From Climacium dendroides (Eukaryota; Streptophyta; Bryopsida; Hypnales; Climaciaceae): 64,000 nt of DNA. Positions 20,372 to 32,066 of this stretch are shown piece after piece; position 1 is the first letter of the stretch; each line of letters starts with the position of its first letter. The translations under genes and the position numbers were made by a program. The notes beneath the pieces were generated by a model. The model had not been told where the DNA came from. It made no database searches and saw nothing but the letters and a program-made list of their open reading frames with translations. Location of the stretch: assembly GCA_950106755.1 (NCBI GenBank), contig OX467091.1, positions 22,151,538 through 22,215,537 of the forward strand, written 5' to 3'.

Positions 20372-23300
20372 GCTCCACAACACACCCCATCATCACCCCA
20401 AGCAAAACACTCGGATTCTCCACTCTTCTGTTTGCAACTTGCACACCATCACAGAGAATGCCTCCTGCCGCTGCAATCCCGACCATTCGAGGAACTCTGC
20501 TTTTGCCGTCTTGTAAATATGAAAAATCCATGAACACAGCTCCATCACCACCACCATCGTCGTCCTCGTCGCTCCTCCTCCTGTCAACGTCGACGGCCCT
20601 TGTGGCGGGACGTCCAAGGCGGGGAATGAAGGCTGCTGTCGTTCGAATTTTTGGGCGGGTGCAAATGCTTTGGGCGCTCTCTAGAGTGTGAGGGTTTTAG
20701 TTTGAAATTTTTGTGCATCCCTGCTGTGAATCCTGTTTGTCTGCATTCCAATTTTGTGCATTTTGAATTTTGTGTTCTCTTCTGATCTTTTCATGTATTT
20801 CGATTCTCGTCTGGATTTCAAACCATGGTAAGATGTGTTTGTTTGTCTGTCGTCGTGTTGTTGATGGGATCTGATATGGTAGATCGAAGTTGTGATTTTG
20901 AGGCACTGCACAAGAATGCTTTACGCAAAACGCAAGGTGACATTGAAGCAGATGTTATGAAGAAAGGGAGCCGCAGTAGGTTTCTGTGTAAACAATTGTT
21001 CACAAGAAGCATCCCTGCTCGCTTGGCTTAAAAAAAACTGGAGAATTGTTGAGAGGCAAGCTACAGTACTGTACTGTACATTCTTCATGCAAATTTTAAC
21101 AAGTTTTTGGAAGCAGAAACTCAGGAAAAACTTTTTGAGGAGACTGTTTTTCTTTGAGAATGATGACTGCTGATCTATCAAGCTTGAAATTGAAGGAACC
21201 ATTCCAAATTTGAGTTTAACATACTTACACATGTTTTCCTCTTTAAGTTCCAATCTTCATATCCCTTGTTGTGCAACTCTAATGCTTGATTTTATTGAGG
21301 ATTTGAGTTTGAATTGTAAAGCCAGCTTCAAGGAAGACTAGCTACTCCTTTAATTAACCCCTAAAATGCTCAATTATCCTATGGGTGAAGGATTGAATAT
21401 TTTATTTGTGCTAATAGTGTAGCAAGTTAAATAGAATATCTTTTGGTGGAATCAATATATTAAGAGTTCTTTGTCGTTTAGGGTTATACATCAATGTGCA
21501 TATAACATCACTTAAAGTAAATCATCCTATCACATGAAATTACATGTAACATCGCTTAAAGTAAATCACCCTCTCACACATCAAAGACACCTACAAAATG
21601 ACCCATCAAAGTCTTGCATCAATCCATGATAGTTTTTTTTAATAAATGAGATTTGGACATTGGGTTGAGTTAGTGGTCACAATCAATGTCTGGGGTGATG
21701 GAGTGATTGCAATAAGAACTCCCACCTTATCAATGTAAAGTCTTTTAAAGAAGTGACTCACTTTTAGGCTTCCATGTTGTGACCTTGTTTAGAAATATTG
21801 TGACTGCTCTAAGTGAGTAAAATGACTATTATGGATACACTTTTTGTTGATTTTGGAGTAGTCCAGAGATTCTTTTAAACCAATTGGGTAGTACACTTCA
21901 GAAATTCATAACAAATTCTTATTTTTTCAAAAATAAATAAAATTTCAATTGCTCATTAATGCACAAACTACAAAGAAGAGGTAATGAATGAATACATGGT
22001 TCTTCAACAAAATTAGAACATAATAAGATTTAATCCATATTTTATTTGTGCCAATAGGATATCTTCATTTAACCCTTATAGGATGAGGAGTTCAAATTTC
22101 AAACAATGGATGAATGCAAACACATCCCAAGCATAAAAAATACATTTTTTCGTCCATCAAATTTTTTAAAAAAAATTGTCTTAGTTCTTTAACATTTATA
22201 TGGTATAGATTTGGAAACTTTGCTTTTCTAATATTCTATAATTCAAAGGATATTGGTAGGTTTGACCTCAAAAAATAACATTTTAGTTCAAAAAATGATC
22301 CTTCAAAAATGACTTAAATCAAAAAAATAAAATAAAAGACTTCAAAAATCAATATGATTAGAATTGAACATTTTGAACTTAGAGGGATAAAATTATTGTA
22401 AAAATTACAAATATTCAATTTACAATCAATTTTAGATAGAAAGAATATTCAATTTTTAAATTTCTAGTTGATCTACCCTCATGAATATGATCTACATATC
22501 ATATTTTACAACTATTGCTTAATCCCTAAGCATCACAAAAAAAGAAATTTTGAGGAAGGTTTTGCAAGATATGGAAAAACTCGAACTATATTTGGTTACT
22601 GAAAAGTCACCATAGAAATTCACAAAGAACGTGCAAATGTGCAATTTGTAGAAGAATCCACCATACGGATACTAAGTTTATAAAATTCGATGCTCGGGTC
22701 TTTCAAGAATCTTGTTTCTTTTTTAGCATAATAAATCTTCCAAAATTTCCTAAGGGAAGTAGACAAATCCAATGCATGCGACCTTCATAGATGACAAAGA
22801 ATGTGAAGATCAAAATCCAAGGACCCCCCGAAAAGACGAAAAATTGCAAGTTCTATGTAGGTTGGAAGGTGCACAATTTGTGCATTTCCGGAGTCTTTGT
22901 TCTCTGTTCCGCATACAACGCACATTGTCGAGGGCAATTTGTAGAAGAATCTATGTACATCTACTGCACGCATATCTTTCAAATTGATACCCCAACTCTT
23001 ATTTTATACACTCGTATAGTGTTCAACTCAAATTTGCAACCACTTGCAATTCAAATTTTTTTTCAATCCCCTGTGATCAAAAAATGTTTACTATGACGTT
23101 TAGGGGTTAAGAGTCATTATTAAACTATTCTTTTGAGTTGCCTCTTATAATATTCCTTCACAATTTTAAAAATCTAGACTACCCTTTGGTCCTTCAAGGA
23201 CAAATTAAAGGTTTGTTGAAAACTATATACATAGTACTATATTTGAGTTTAGAATGTAAATTTTGTTCAAAATTTGGTAAGACATAAACCATTGCATTGA

Positions 23301-24613
23301 TAATTTAATAATGAGCATCTTCTACTTAGATGTCAATTTGACATTTAAATCTTATCATGCTCAAATATGACACCATACAAATAGAATGCAATCATTACCC
23401 CATTTTATAGCTTTTGAGACATACAAGAGGTGCAATAATGATTCAAATTAGGACTGCAATGTGTTAGTGGATTCAACTGAACATAAATACAAACTTTTCT
23501 CACTAACTATTCTATCCCTCAATTCATGCACCTTCTATGTCAAATACACAAATAAAACCCCATGTTATGTCCAAAATTGAGCTTCACGGATTAGAGAACC
23601 TCATCAAAGGGCACAGAGTTCATCAAAGGGCACAGAGTTCATCAAAGGGCACAGAGTTCATCCAAGGGCACAGAGTTCATCCAAGCGTCCCATCTCTCAC
23701 CTTCCACCTCCCGCATCACTCGCATCGTCCTACCTCCAGTTCCCCCATCAATTCCATGGCGAGGGCGGGTGCTTCTGCCGTCATCGCAGTGTGGCAGGCG
23801 TCGTTCTTTTCTTCTTTTACGCCTTGATTTCACGAGATGGTTGTGTCCGAAATCGTGGATTTTCATCTTGTAAGCTGAGTACCAGAGGAGTGTCGGGAGA
23901 GTTTGGAGGAGGAGGAGCAGGGGAGGAGTAGGGCTTATTCGCTACGTCGATCGCCCATTTACATGTGAGGTTTATTTGAGAGTAATTTGGGTGAACAGTT
24001 CGTCGATGTTGTTTACTCGGATGGAGCTTTTGGTTAGGGCATTTGCATCGATCAAAAGGACTCAGGTGATCACTCCCTTAAATGCAACACTTTGTGGAGT
24101 TCCTATTATTGGACTTATCAAATTTCTATTGGTCTTTGGTAGCAATTGCGAGGAGATTCTTGTGCATCGAAGAATGCCTGCCATTTGGATACTGTATGCA
24201 AATGTTGTAAGGGTTCAATGTTTTATTGGTGAATTTTAGGTTTAGAGTCATGAGTTCTGGCTAACCAAATTTTTATCGATTTTGGTTAGTTATTGCTAGG
24301 GGATTCCCATGAATGAAAGTATGCCTCATTTAGAGACTGTATGCAGAAGTTATGCGGATTAGAAGTAGTTGTAGTTGACCTAAAACTGACACAGGTCAAG
24401 GGGTGTCAATTCTCAGAATTCATTGTCCAATACAAGCTTTAGGGTTTCACATTTAGGTGCGCATCGCAATTAGGTACTTGCAATTAGACAAGTAGAGGTT
24501 AGAAACCTTAGAGGCAGAGGTTTTGAAGTCCCTTGCTGCTGGTGGGACGATGTAGCGTGATGTGCTAACAATTTTATTTAGGCGGAAGTAGGTTTGGGGC
24601 AGTTATTTGCACC
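20372..24613. other. 3' flank of the F-box gene, then AT-rich repeats and the FBL10-like promoter
   Basis: Roughly 20372-21250 fits the 3' untranslated region and flank. Bases 21500-21590 carry a short direct duplication (cttaaagtaaatcatcctat-type word twice). 21655-21920 is a second copy of the 1340-1880 repeat. The rest to about 23500 is AT-rich without a gene. 23700-24600 has rising GC and several short frames and probably holds the promoter and leader of the F-box/LRR gene; splice sites there could not be fixed. Confidence 0.5.
23601..23684 (+). repeat. 19-bp tandem repeat, four copies and a partial fifth
   Basis: Units reading tcatcaaagggcacagagt follow each other with a period of 19 bp from 23601; the later units have tcatccaag. 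The array is about 0.9 kb upstream of the F-box/LRR start codon. Confidence 0.85.
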
Positions 24614-26485
24614 ATGGCCATGGACACGGAGGGTGCATTGGAGCAGCTACCAGGGTCCCTTCTTTACTCCATTATCTCAAAACTCGATGCTTCATCCATT
24701 TGCGCTGCCGCAGCATCATGCCGCGCTCTGCGCTCGTGCGCAAAGGAGGCTCTCAGGAGTCTTGTTTCTATAGAGTTGGTGGACTTTCGAACGGAGCCAG
24801 CCGTTGTGGAGAGGCTACTGTCTGGCAACACTTGTGTGAGCAGCATATCCTTGGACTGCTCCAAGATGGATGACGGGATAATCAACACAGTCACAAGAAA
24901 AGAGTTGCATTCATTATGTCTCTTTGGCTGCCATCAATTTTCCGCGAAGCTTTTATGCGGGATTGCCATGAGGTGTCCTCTGCTGCAGGTTTTGTCATTG
25001 GAGCTAGGCTGGCATGAAGATCGGCAGGAACTGAACAGTTTCAGTATGGCTCTGGAAATGATATTGCAAAATTGTCGGAAAATGGAGTCCTTGACGTTGC
25101 GGTCGGATTCCTCTTGCTTTGATTCTGGCGCGTATGCAGCCATACCGCGGCTCGTGGCTTCCGGTTTGAATTACCTTGAGATTGGCTTTATTGCGGAGCG
25201 CGAAGCCAAACAGGTTCTGCATTTAGCTGACGAGTTTCGTCTTCTCGCTCGAACAAGCCATCCTTTCTTCGCTTTGGAGAAGCTAACCCTGGTTTTGGAC
25301 CGAATAACAGATTCCCTTGTGGGCTTGATTGCTTCAAGGTTGCCTTCTCTTTTAGAGTTGGAGTTACGGGATGGACCGTTCGAGGAGCCGCTGCAAGCTT
25401 TTGATTTAACGAATTGGGGCATCCAACAAATCGGAACTTGTACCAAGCTGAAGCGTCTGTCGCTTGTCCGAAGCCAGGACTGGTCGCAGACGGTTTCTTT
25501 TAAGCGAGTGACTGACCTAGGTATCCTGCTCATGGCAGAAAGCTGCTCCAATTTGGAGAGCATTAAGTTTGGCGGGTTTTCTCGGATCACAGATGTGGGA
25601 TGCAGAGCTGTGCTGCACAGCTGCTTGAAATTGCATACCTTTGAGCTAAGCAATACGCCGCAGCTAACGGACTTAGCTTTCCATGATCTCCCTGCGACTC
25701 CCCTAGGGCTAGAATGTGTCACCCTGGCGTCCTGCGGGCTACTCAGTGATTTCTCAATTCGGCACCTCGCATTTTGCACCAAGTTGAAATCGCTGAACCT
25801 CAAGGGCTGTAAAAGCGTTGGAGATGGCAGCATGAAAGCCATTGGGGCTTTATCAAAATTGGAAGTGCTGGCATTGAATGGATGTGACGTGAGCGATTCC
25901 GGTCTTTCAATGTTAGGAACTGGAGTTGCACCTCTTTCCTCGGTCTCATTCCGAGGATGTCAGCGAGTGACTGACGACGGCATAGCCGCGTTGCTGGCTG
26001 GGTCGCTTGCATGCACATTGGAATCCATAGATATCTCTGCTATTCCTTCCCTCACCGACAACGCCACCATTGCCATTGTGCGAGGTAAACTGGGAGCCCT
26101 TGTGGAGCTCAGGCTACGGGATTGTCCTCTCATTGGAGACACGACTGTGATCTCGTTGGCTTCGGCGTTTCTCAAGGATTTCCACAGTGGCTACGGAGGA
26201 TCACTGCGGCTTCTAGATCTGCAGAACTGTCAGGGAGTAACCGCAGTGTCTCTCGGGTGGCTGAAGAAACCGTATTTCCCTAAATTGCGTTGGCTTGGTC
26301 TCGGGTGGCATTTGAAGCGTGAGAGTGTGGTTGCCCTTGCTGAAGCCCGTCCTTTCTTGCACATATTCACTGATGGCGCTGAGCTTGGCCACATGTTTTC
26401 TGGCGAAACGGAAGAGGTTCAGCCTCGCCTTGTACATGAGCAAGAGGATGAACTCGAGAGATGGATGAGAGATGGCACTCCTTAA
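24614..26485 (+). CDS. F-box/leucine-rich-repeat protein, FBL10-like
   Basis: A single-exon frame of 623 codons beginning at ATG in accatggccatgg. An N-terminal F-box (about residues 9-45; LEQLPGSLLYSIISKLDASS, then CRALRSCAKEAL) is followed by about 500 residues of cysteine-containing leucine-rich repeats. Examples are LKSLNLKGCKSVGDGSMKAI, LEVLALNGCDVSDSGL, SVSFRGCQRVTDDGI and LRLLDLQNCQGVTAVSL. This layout is that of SCF substrate receptors. The N-terminal segment and length resemble Arabidopsis F-box/LRR-repeat protein 10. The C-terminus is acidic (EEVQPRL...EQEDELERW). The gene is convergent with the TMEM45-like gene 1.2 kb downstream. The FBL10 assignment is from memory of the family and is moderately sure; F-box/LRR itself is firm. 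Confidence 0.9.
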   Translation: MAMDTEGALEQLPGSLLYSIISKLDASSICAAAASCRALRSCAKEALRSLVSIELVDFRTEPAVVERLLSGNTCVSSISLDCSKMDDGIINTVTRKELHSLCLFGCHQFSAKLLCGIAMRCPLLQVLSLELGWHEDRQELNSFSMALEMILQNCRKMESLTLRSDSSCFDSGAYAAIPRLVASGLNYLEIGFIAEREAKQVLHLADEFRLLARTSHPFFALEKLTLVLDRITDSLVGLIASRLPSLLELELRDGPFEEPLQAFDLTNWGIQQIGTCTKLKRLSLVRSQDWSQTVSFKRVTDLGILLMAESCSNLESIKFGGFSRITDVGCRAVLHSCLKLHTFELSNTPQLTDLAFHDLPATPLGLECVTLASCGLLSDFSIRHLAFCTKLKSLNLKGCKSVGDGSMKAIGALSKLEVLALNGCDVSDSGLSMLGTGVAPLSSVSFRGCQRVTDDGIAALLAGSLACTLESIDISAIPSLTDNATIAIVRGKLGALVELRLRDCPLIGDTTVISLASAFLKDFHSGYGGSLRLLDLQNCQGVTAVSLGWLKKPYFPKLRWLGLGWHLKRESVVALAEARPFLHIFTDGAELGHMFSGETEEVQPRLVHEQEDELERWMRDGTP

Positions 26486-27660
26486 ATTCGCCCAACCTGC
26501 GCGCATGGGCTCATCGATGTGAACCTGTCATATATCGAAGACCCCAGTAGAGAGGGGGCAAGGACCTACAACTTCGAGCAGGGGTCAAAGGGATCAGCAA
26601 AAATGGACATAGACTGAACGCAATTTGCTGTAATCTTCAGAAGAACAGCCCATGTGAATTGATCAAATTAGATGCGTCCTCCTCATTCACTACTTGTGTA
26701 CAGTATAAAGAAACTCATGGTCGAACTTCAGAGTCACAGGTCTTCTGTGCTTGCTGTTTCTTCAGGAGAGCATCCCCATGTAACTTATCATTCTAGGTGG
26801 TTCCTCATCCACAACTACGTTTCCTCCCAATATAATGAAACGTAGGATCAACGTTCAGACAAGTCTCCTCTGCTTGCTTTTCCCGTTCCTCGCCCTTATA
26901 AATTACTTTCTGAAAACCGATCTCATGTGCTCCGATCTTTTCAGCATGGATTTGTCGCTGTGACTATGTAGCTGACCGTAAGGGAGAACGTATTCTTGAA
27001 TGACTATTGTGGGCATCTTGGAAGGCAAGAGGTTCATAGACATGAGTTTCTAGACTTGGTACATCAATACGGGTCTGACTGCGCTGAAACTTTCAGTTAC
27101 ACGTCGTGACCTCAGTGCCAAGAATCAGAATCATATTCATAGGGCAATACAACTGAATTGCAAATAAACAGCCCAAGCTCCATGTTTGGTAAAGTGGAGT
27201 TAAATTCGAACAAGCCATTGGCCACACGTGCACAAGTCAAAGCTCGAGCTATTGCTCGACTTTCTCCAGTTTGACATGATTTTTCTCTAAACTTAGTTGG
27301 CGCTATTCTCATAAGGTGCCAATGCTACAAATACTCACTACCGATACGTCTCACTTCACAGAGATTTGAGAAAATACTGGCACCGTGAAACAAAAACAAA
27401 AGTTAACATTTCGAATTATACCCGTCACAATGGAAAATCACGAAACAATTCATTAAACAGCCATCTTACCCGAGGGCAAGAGGCCAGATCACAATAGCAT
27501 CCTACGAAGCTTCTTGCAGCACAAATAGGCTTGCAGTGACCAGTGGAGTAGACCAGTTCCTCAGATAAGAGCGATTCTGTGAGCAACTAACTACATGCGG
27601 CTTCCTACATAATCCGAAGCAGAAAAAAAAATTTACAAAAATGAATTCTCCAGTCTTCAG
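26486..27660. other. Convergent 3' spacer without a gene
   Basis: The stretch lies between two genes that end toward each other and should hold both 3' untranslated regions. No repeat array, RNA gene or long coding frame was recognised. Confidence 0.5.
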
Positions 27661-29287
27661 TCAGATTACCATGGAATGGAATCCATTGGAGTCTGAGGAC
27701 CGTCTAGGTGTCGGTTCTTCCAGTTCTTCATCTTCCTGAATAACATGGAATTGATCGGCTTGCGTGTAATGTGCGGAAATCCTAGAGGAATCTCGCAACT
27801 GCGTTAACTCCTTAGCTTCATAATGGTCTTCCGAGTCACCAAGTGGCTGGTAATGCTGGGGTGAAGTGTACAACTTACTCATAACCCCGTATAGAGGAAG
27901 CAGCAAGAGGAGAAGAAGAGCCAAGTGGCAATTAAACTGAAGAGTTGCAATTCCTTGTCCTCTCATAAGATTCATTCCTGCACATTTGGAAAAGAAGTCG
28001 TGCATCAGACGTGCAATTCTTAAGTGCAAACATAATGTCAAGTCCAAGTTTCAAGGCAACCGTGTCACTCTCTCATTTGGCAGTCAGAAGGCAGTTATAA
28101 CCCATAACCCTGCTCTTCACTGCGAGCCCTTGGAGTCAACTAAAATTCCATATATGGATATTCTTGATTCAAAAAGGCATTACGTCCCATAACCTTCCCG
28201 AGCCCAGGTTTTTTCTCATCATACAGCTTTCAAGAAGACCACTCATATTACTTTGTATTAGAGGTAGTGCCATACAGTGATTTAGTTTTTTCAGGCTATA
28301 CAGTCTTCAGAGTGCTACACCACTGGCGGGCTACGCATAATTGTACCATTTTCAATATCAATCATTGAGTGATTCTGATTCTGTTTTACTGCGAGATGCA
28401 TTCTTGCAAAAAGAATTTGTCAAAGCACGTGCACATGCTAAAATATGGAAGTATCGAATCCCTAGAAGTCGAGAAAATCATTTACAAAATATAAAAACAT
28501 ATAACATATCATAACCTACATAATGGAACCCCAGAAATATGATTTGAAAGTTACTATAAGCAGCTTTCGAAGTGGATTTTCTAATTTCATCTTTGAAACT
28601 TAGGGGGGTAGACAGAAAATAAAAAAGGGAAGACTCACCTTGACAATTGACTGTATAATCCCCTTCACCATCCTCCTTCAACGTACACCCCTGCGAAATC
28701 CACTTCCCGCTAAACACAGACACCGCAATCTGCACGAACCAAGTCCCTTGCAGCACGAGCCCCATGCTCCGAATCACAGGCGGCAACACCGCCTTCGGAT
28801 ACGCAATTTCCGCAATCGTGGATCCCGCACAAACACCAATCGGCACCAACAACAGATAATGATACTGGCTTTCCAACCCCGCACCATCTCTCTGAAAGTA
28901 GAACAGCAGAAACTCCTGCACGAACGCTGAGAGCGCCAGCAAACTAATCATCTCCGGAGGCAAGGGCAACACTTTCGTGTTGTCCACAATTAGGGTTACA
29001 ACTGCGAAAAGCAGAAAGTTGATTGCGACCGCCAATCTCTGCGAATTCACGGAGGCTGCTACGGGGTGCTTTAAATCAGCTTCGGTGCGACTGACGACGT
29101 CAGTGATCACGTGGGAGAGAGCGAACACGAGGACCACGTAAAGCTCCACATCGTGGGCCCAGCTCTTGCGCGGGGTGGCCTGTTTACGGCTGTTGCGCGA
29201 GCAGTAGGATCTGACATGCTTGAAGCCGTGGAGAAACCCTACGACTAAGAAGCCCACTCCCGCTGCAGCCTGTGCTTCCCACCCCAT
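27661..29287 (-). CDS. Multi-pass membrane protein of the TMEM45 / DUF716 family
   Basis: Two exons, 29287-28639 and 27977-27661, encode 321 residues with a phase-1 GT/AG intron. The frame opens upstream at a GTG, so the first ATG (MGWEAQAAAG) was used. Several hydrophobic segments are visible: VGFLVVGFLHGF, YVVLVFALSHVI, VAINFLLFAVVTLIV, ISLLALSAFVQEFLLFYF, YLLLVPIGVCAGS and HLALLLLLLLPLYGV. The segment GIATLQFNCHLALL across the second exon and the histidine-containing helices are typical of plant DUF716 proteins. The soluble C-terminal tail is polar and acidic (EDEELEEPTPRRS). In plants the family is described only loosely, partly as virus-responsive proteins; the biochemical role is unknown. 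Convergent with the F-box/LRR gene. Confidence 0.9.
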
Positions 29288-30818
29288 TGCAACAGCAAGC
29301 TCCCCAAGAGAGCACTTCCTCTCCTTTTTCCTCACATTCGCGACAACCTCTCAAGCCATCTAGACACTACCATAGCCACACAGTACTCGTCCTGTTGCTG
29401 CAATCCTCTTGTGCGGCTGATTGATGGATTCGGAGAGTTGGATCACTAGATTTTAGAACGCTCTCAAGACAGGGCAGGATCTAAACAGAGAGATTGGTTT
29501 AGGGTGTCATGGAAGGTCGTTGGAGCTTGCTAGATGGCTAGATTTGTGAGCAATGGCGACAATTGTTGCGGTGGTTGCAAGGAAAGGGGGGCTGACAGAA
29601 AACGAGAGTGGCGCAACCGAAGGGGTACAGGACGGAGAGGAGGGGGAAGTTGAAATGCGGCTTCTAAGGCCCTTCTTCGTAGGACGTTCCGATGGCTGGT
29701 CTCTTCACACTTAACCCCCTCATCAAATTTTGGTGTTGACAATACTTTTGAAGTTAAATAAAACCTAACCGAGTTACTACTTTCAGTAGTTTATATTTTT
29801 GAACAATTATTGTTGAAGTCTAGTTTTAGCATCAAAAATTCGTTTTTGAAAATGAATGATTATGATTTTTCTATTTTGAAAAATGGATGCAAGGATCTCC
29901 ATTGCAAATCTTGTTTTTTCAATGTTGAAGGCTCTTGAAAATGAGCCCCAAATACACTAGTTCTTGGAGAAAAAATCTCATTAGAAATTCATTTAATAAA
30001 ATTATAGAATAGATTTTTTAGAAGCCATAAATTGATTGGGGTTATGCATGTTATGCCCTTTAACTTCATTTTTTTTATGACTTTAATTTTAGATTTGACA
30101 TGTGAAAAGAGGATTGAAAGACTTCAAATCACTTTTACAGTTTTAATGCTCTCATTATCAAATATTATAATCTTTCAATCCATAAGTGAAATTGTTGTAT
30201 TTTCCTTTCCTATGTGATCTTTAACAAATTTAGTTTGAATTTAGATGGTTATAATTCAAAAAAATTGATAAAACTTATCAAAATGTTGTCTTTTTGTTCA
30301 ATTTCAAACAAATTTCAAGAGGCTCACAATAGACCTTAGGCATTTAGGGATTAAAGATAGCATGCACATATATGGTGTATTGCTTGCTACTTATGTACCC
30401 TCGTTGCTCTATATTAGGATTATGCGTACTTCAACAATGATTCATGGCTTCAATCTAGAAGCTAAACGAGATATTGTTGCTAACAATCCTAACATTGAAT
30501 TGGGCCTTTAAATCCTATGCAACCTATATGACAAGTTTAGCAAAATATTAGAACAAATAGCATAGGAATTAGTGAAGTATTAACTAAAGGTCTAAAGGTT
30601 ATTATATGCCTAGAAGTTGGACCAATTTGTTGTATTAGAGGTCCCAAATCCTCACTTGTAATGTCAAAGTTCACATGTCTTGGAATCCTCACTTGTAATG
30701 AAATTTGACATGTCGTGTAAATAAAGATCGTAGCACACAATAACATCAAGTACCACAACTAACACCAAATATGCAATCAAAAACTAAGCAAGAATGCATA
30801 CCAAACACACCCTCAAGA
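29288..30818. repeat. 5' flank of the TMEM45-like gene, then dispersed repeats
   Basis: Bases 29288-29740 are moderate-GC promoter or leader. From 29750 the DNA is AT-rich. 29910-30355 is an inverted copy of 45368-45800; both share the attgattggggttatgcatg / ccatgttaggcccttt-type segment and aaaatgttgtctttttgtt. It ends with a catttagggattaa motif. 30712-30817 is an inverted copy of 31960-32066 (see the retroelement entries). No gene is seen. Confidence 0.65.
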
Positions 30819-32066
30819 ATTCCTTGGTTCATTTGAAGAATTGTGTACTAAAGCCTTGATACATCATCATACTACTTCCAGAGATCACCCTAAGGTAGAT
30901 GGTTTGGTTGAACAGGTTGTCCAAACAATTAAGTGTGATTTACAAAAATATTGATTACTTCGTGGTAATCACCGTAATTGAAACTTGATGTTGCCATGGA
31001 TTGCTATGGGCTATTGTTTCAACAAGTAAGCATCATTGGCATCTTATAGCCTTTACCAATTGATATATGGACGGGAACCAATTCTACTTAGCTCATTGCG
31101 AGAGAAATTAGCTCTGTTGTAGACTTGGATGACCTAGATATGTAGGCTCAATGTTTACATGATCGAATAGAGTTCTTCAAACGGGCCATGCCCATGGCCT
31201 TGGAGAATTTATTCATTACTCAACATTGTGATACTTTATAGTATGCTTGCATTCGCAGTGGAGCTTATTGGCCTCAATTGAGGAGATTTTCTCATGGAGA
31301 TTATGTCTATCTTCAACATGAAATACCAACAATCCTTGATGTAAAGATAGGGCATACTATTCTTTACATGAAAGATGTATTGCCTAGTGGTATTTTGTTA
31401 CTTGAAGGCAAAGATGGTCAGGAATGTTGAGAGCACTCCAAAAATTGTACTCCATGTCATCTTACTATTAAAGGTTTTGTGCATCTAGAGCTAGCCGTTG
31501 TGCCAATTGGCCTTTTATGTTATGTGTATGGTGAGAAGAAAGGGGCAGCTACTATATTACTATGTGACTAGTGCCAACGTAGATGGCATATGGCATGCTT
31601 GACACCACCTCTTTCAATTCTTCCCACAATTCTTCCTTTTAGAGATTGGATTTGTCTTCGTTGTAGATGGTCTTCTAATCATGTTACATCTTCTAATATG
31701 AATTAAAGACTTTTTTGAAGTTGGCTTTTTATATTTGGTGATGATGCTATCATTTGGTTAATGGATACTAGTTATGGATTCACAATATCAGCCATAATCC
31801 ATTAGTCACTTCCTCACTAGCTTGATTGGCCTATCTAAGTACCAACACATTGACTTGAATATGTACAGTTGTTGTAGCAATATCATCAAAGGTCATCCTC
31901 GATTATGTATGTGTTTGTTCCTAGCTAATTGGAGAGATTCCTTATCTACTAGGGGGACACTTGAAGGTATGTTTGTTATACATTCTTGCTTAGTTTTTGA
32001 TTGCATATTTGGTGTTAGTTGTGGTACTTGATTTATTGTGTGCTACGATCTTTATTTACATGACAC
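30712..32066. repeat. About 106-bp inverted repeats bounding the integrase remnant
   Basis: Left copy 30712-30817 and right copy 31960-32066 are near-identical in opposite orientation; for instance ttgcttagtttttgattgca on the plus strand at about 31985 is complemented at about 30775. The left copy abuts the integrase-derived sequence directly. The arrangement suggests that pieces of a retroelement, or two elements, were rearranged head to head. Confidence 0.8.
30819..31690 (+). pseudogene. Decayed LTR-retrotransposon integrase C-terminal half with PHD-finger-like tail
   Basis: Translation across stops and frameshifts shows an integrase core end (HHTTSRDHPKVDGLVEQ, matching the usual Y-H-P-Q-T-D-G-E motif). 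Then come WIAMGYCFNK and ASLASYSLYQLIYGREPILL, typical of Ty3/gypsy-like pol proteins, and a C-terminal region with the NGPCPWPWRIY-type degenerate 'AMPMALENL' reading. At about 31500-31680 follows LLCYVYGEKKGAATILLCD, a stop, CQRRWHMACLTPPLS and DWICLRCRW. Its Cys/His spacing is that of a PHD finger. At least ten stops make it non-functional. No reverse transcriptase is seen nearby, so the element is truncated. Assignment to gypsy-type rather than another LTR order is inference. Confidence 0.72.
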
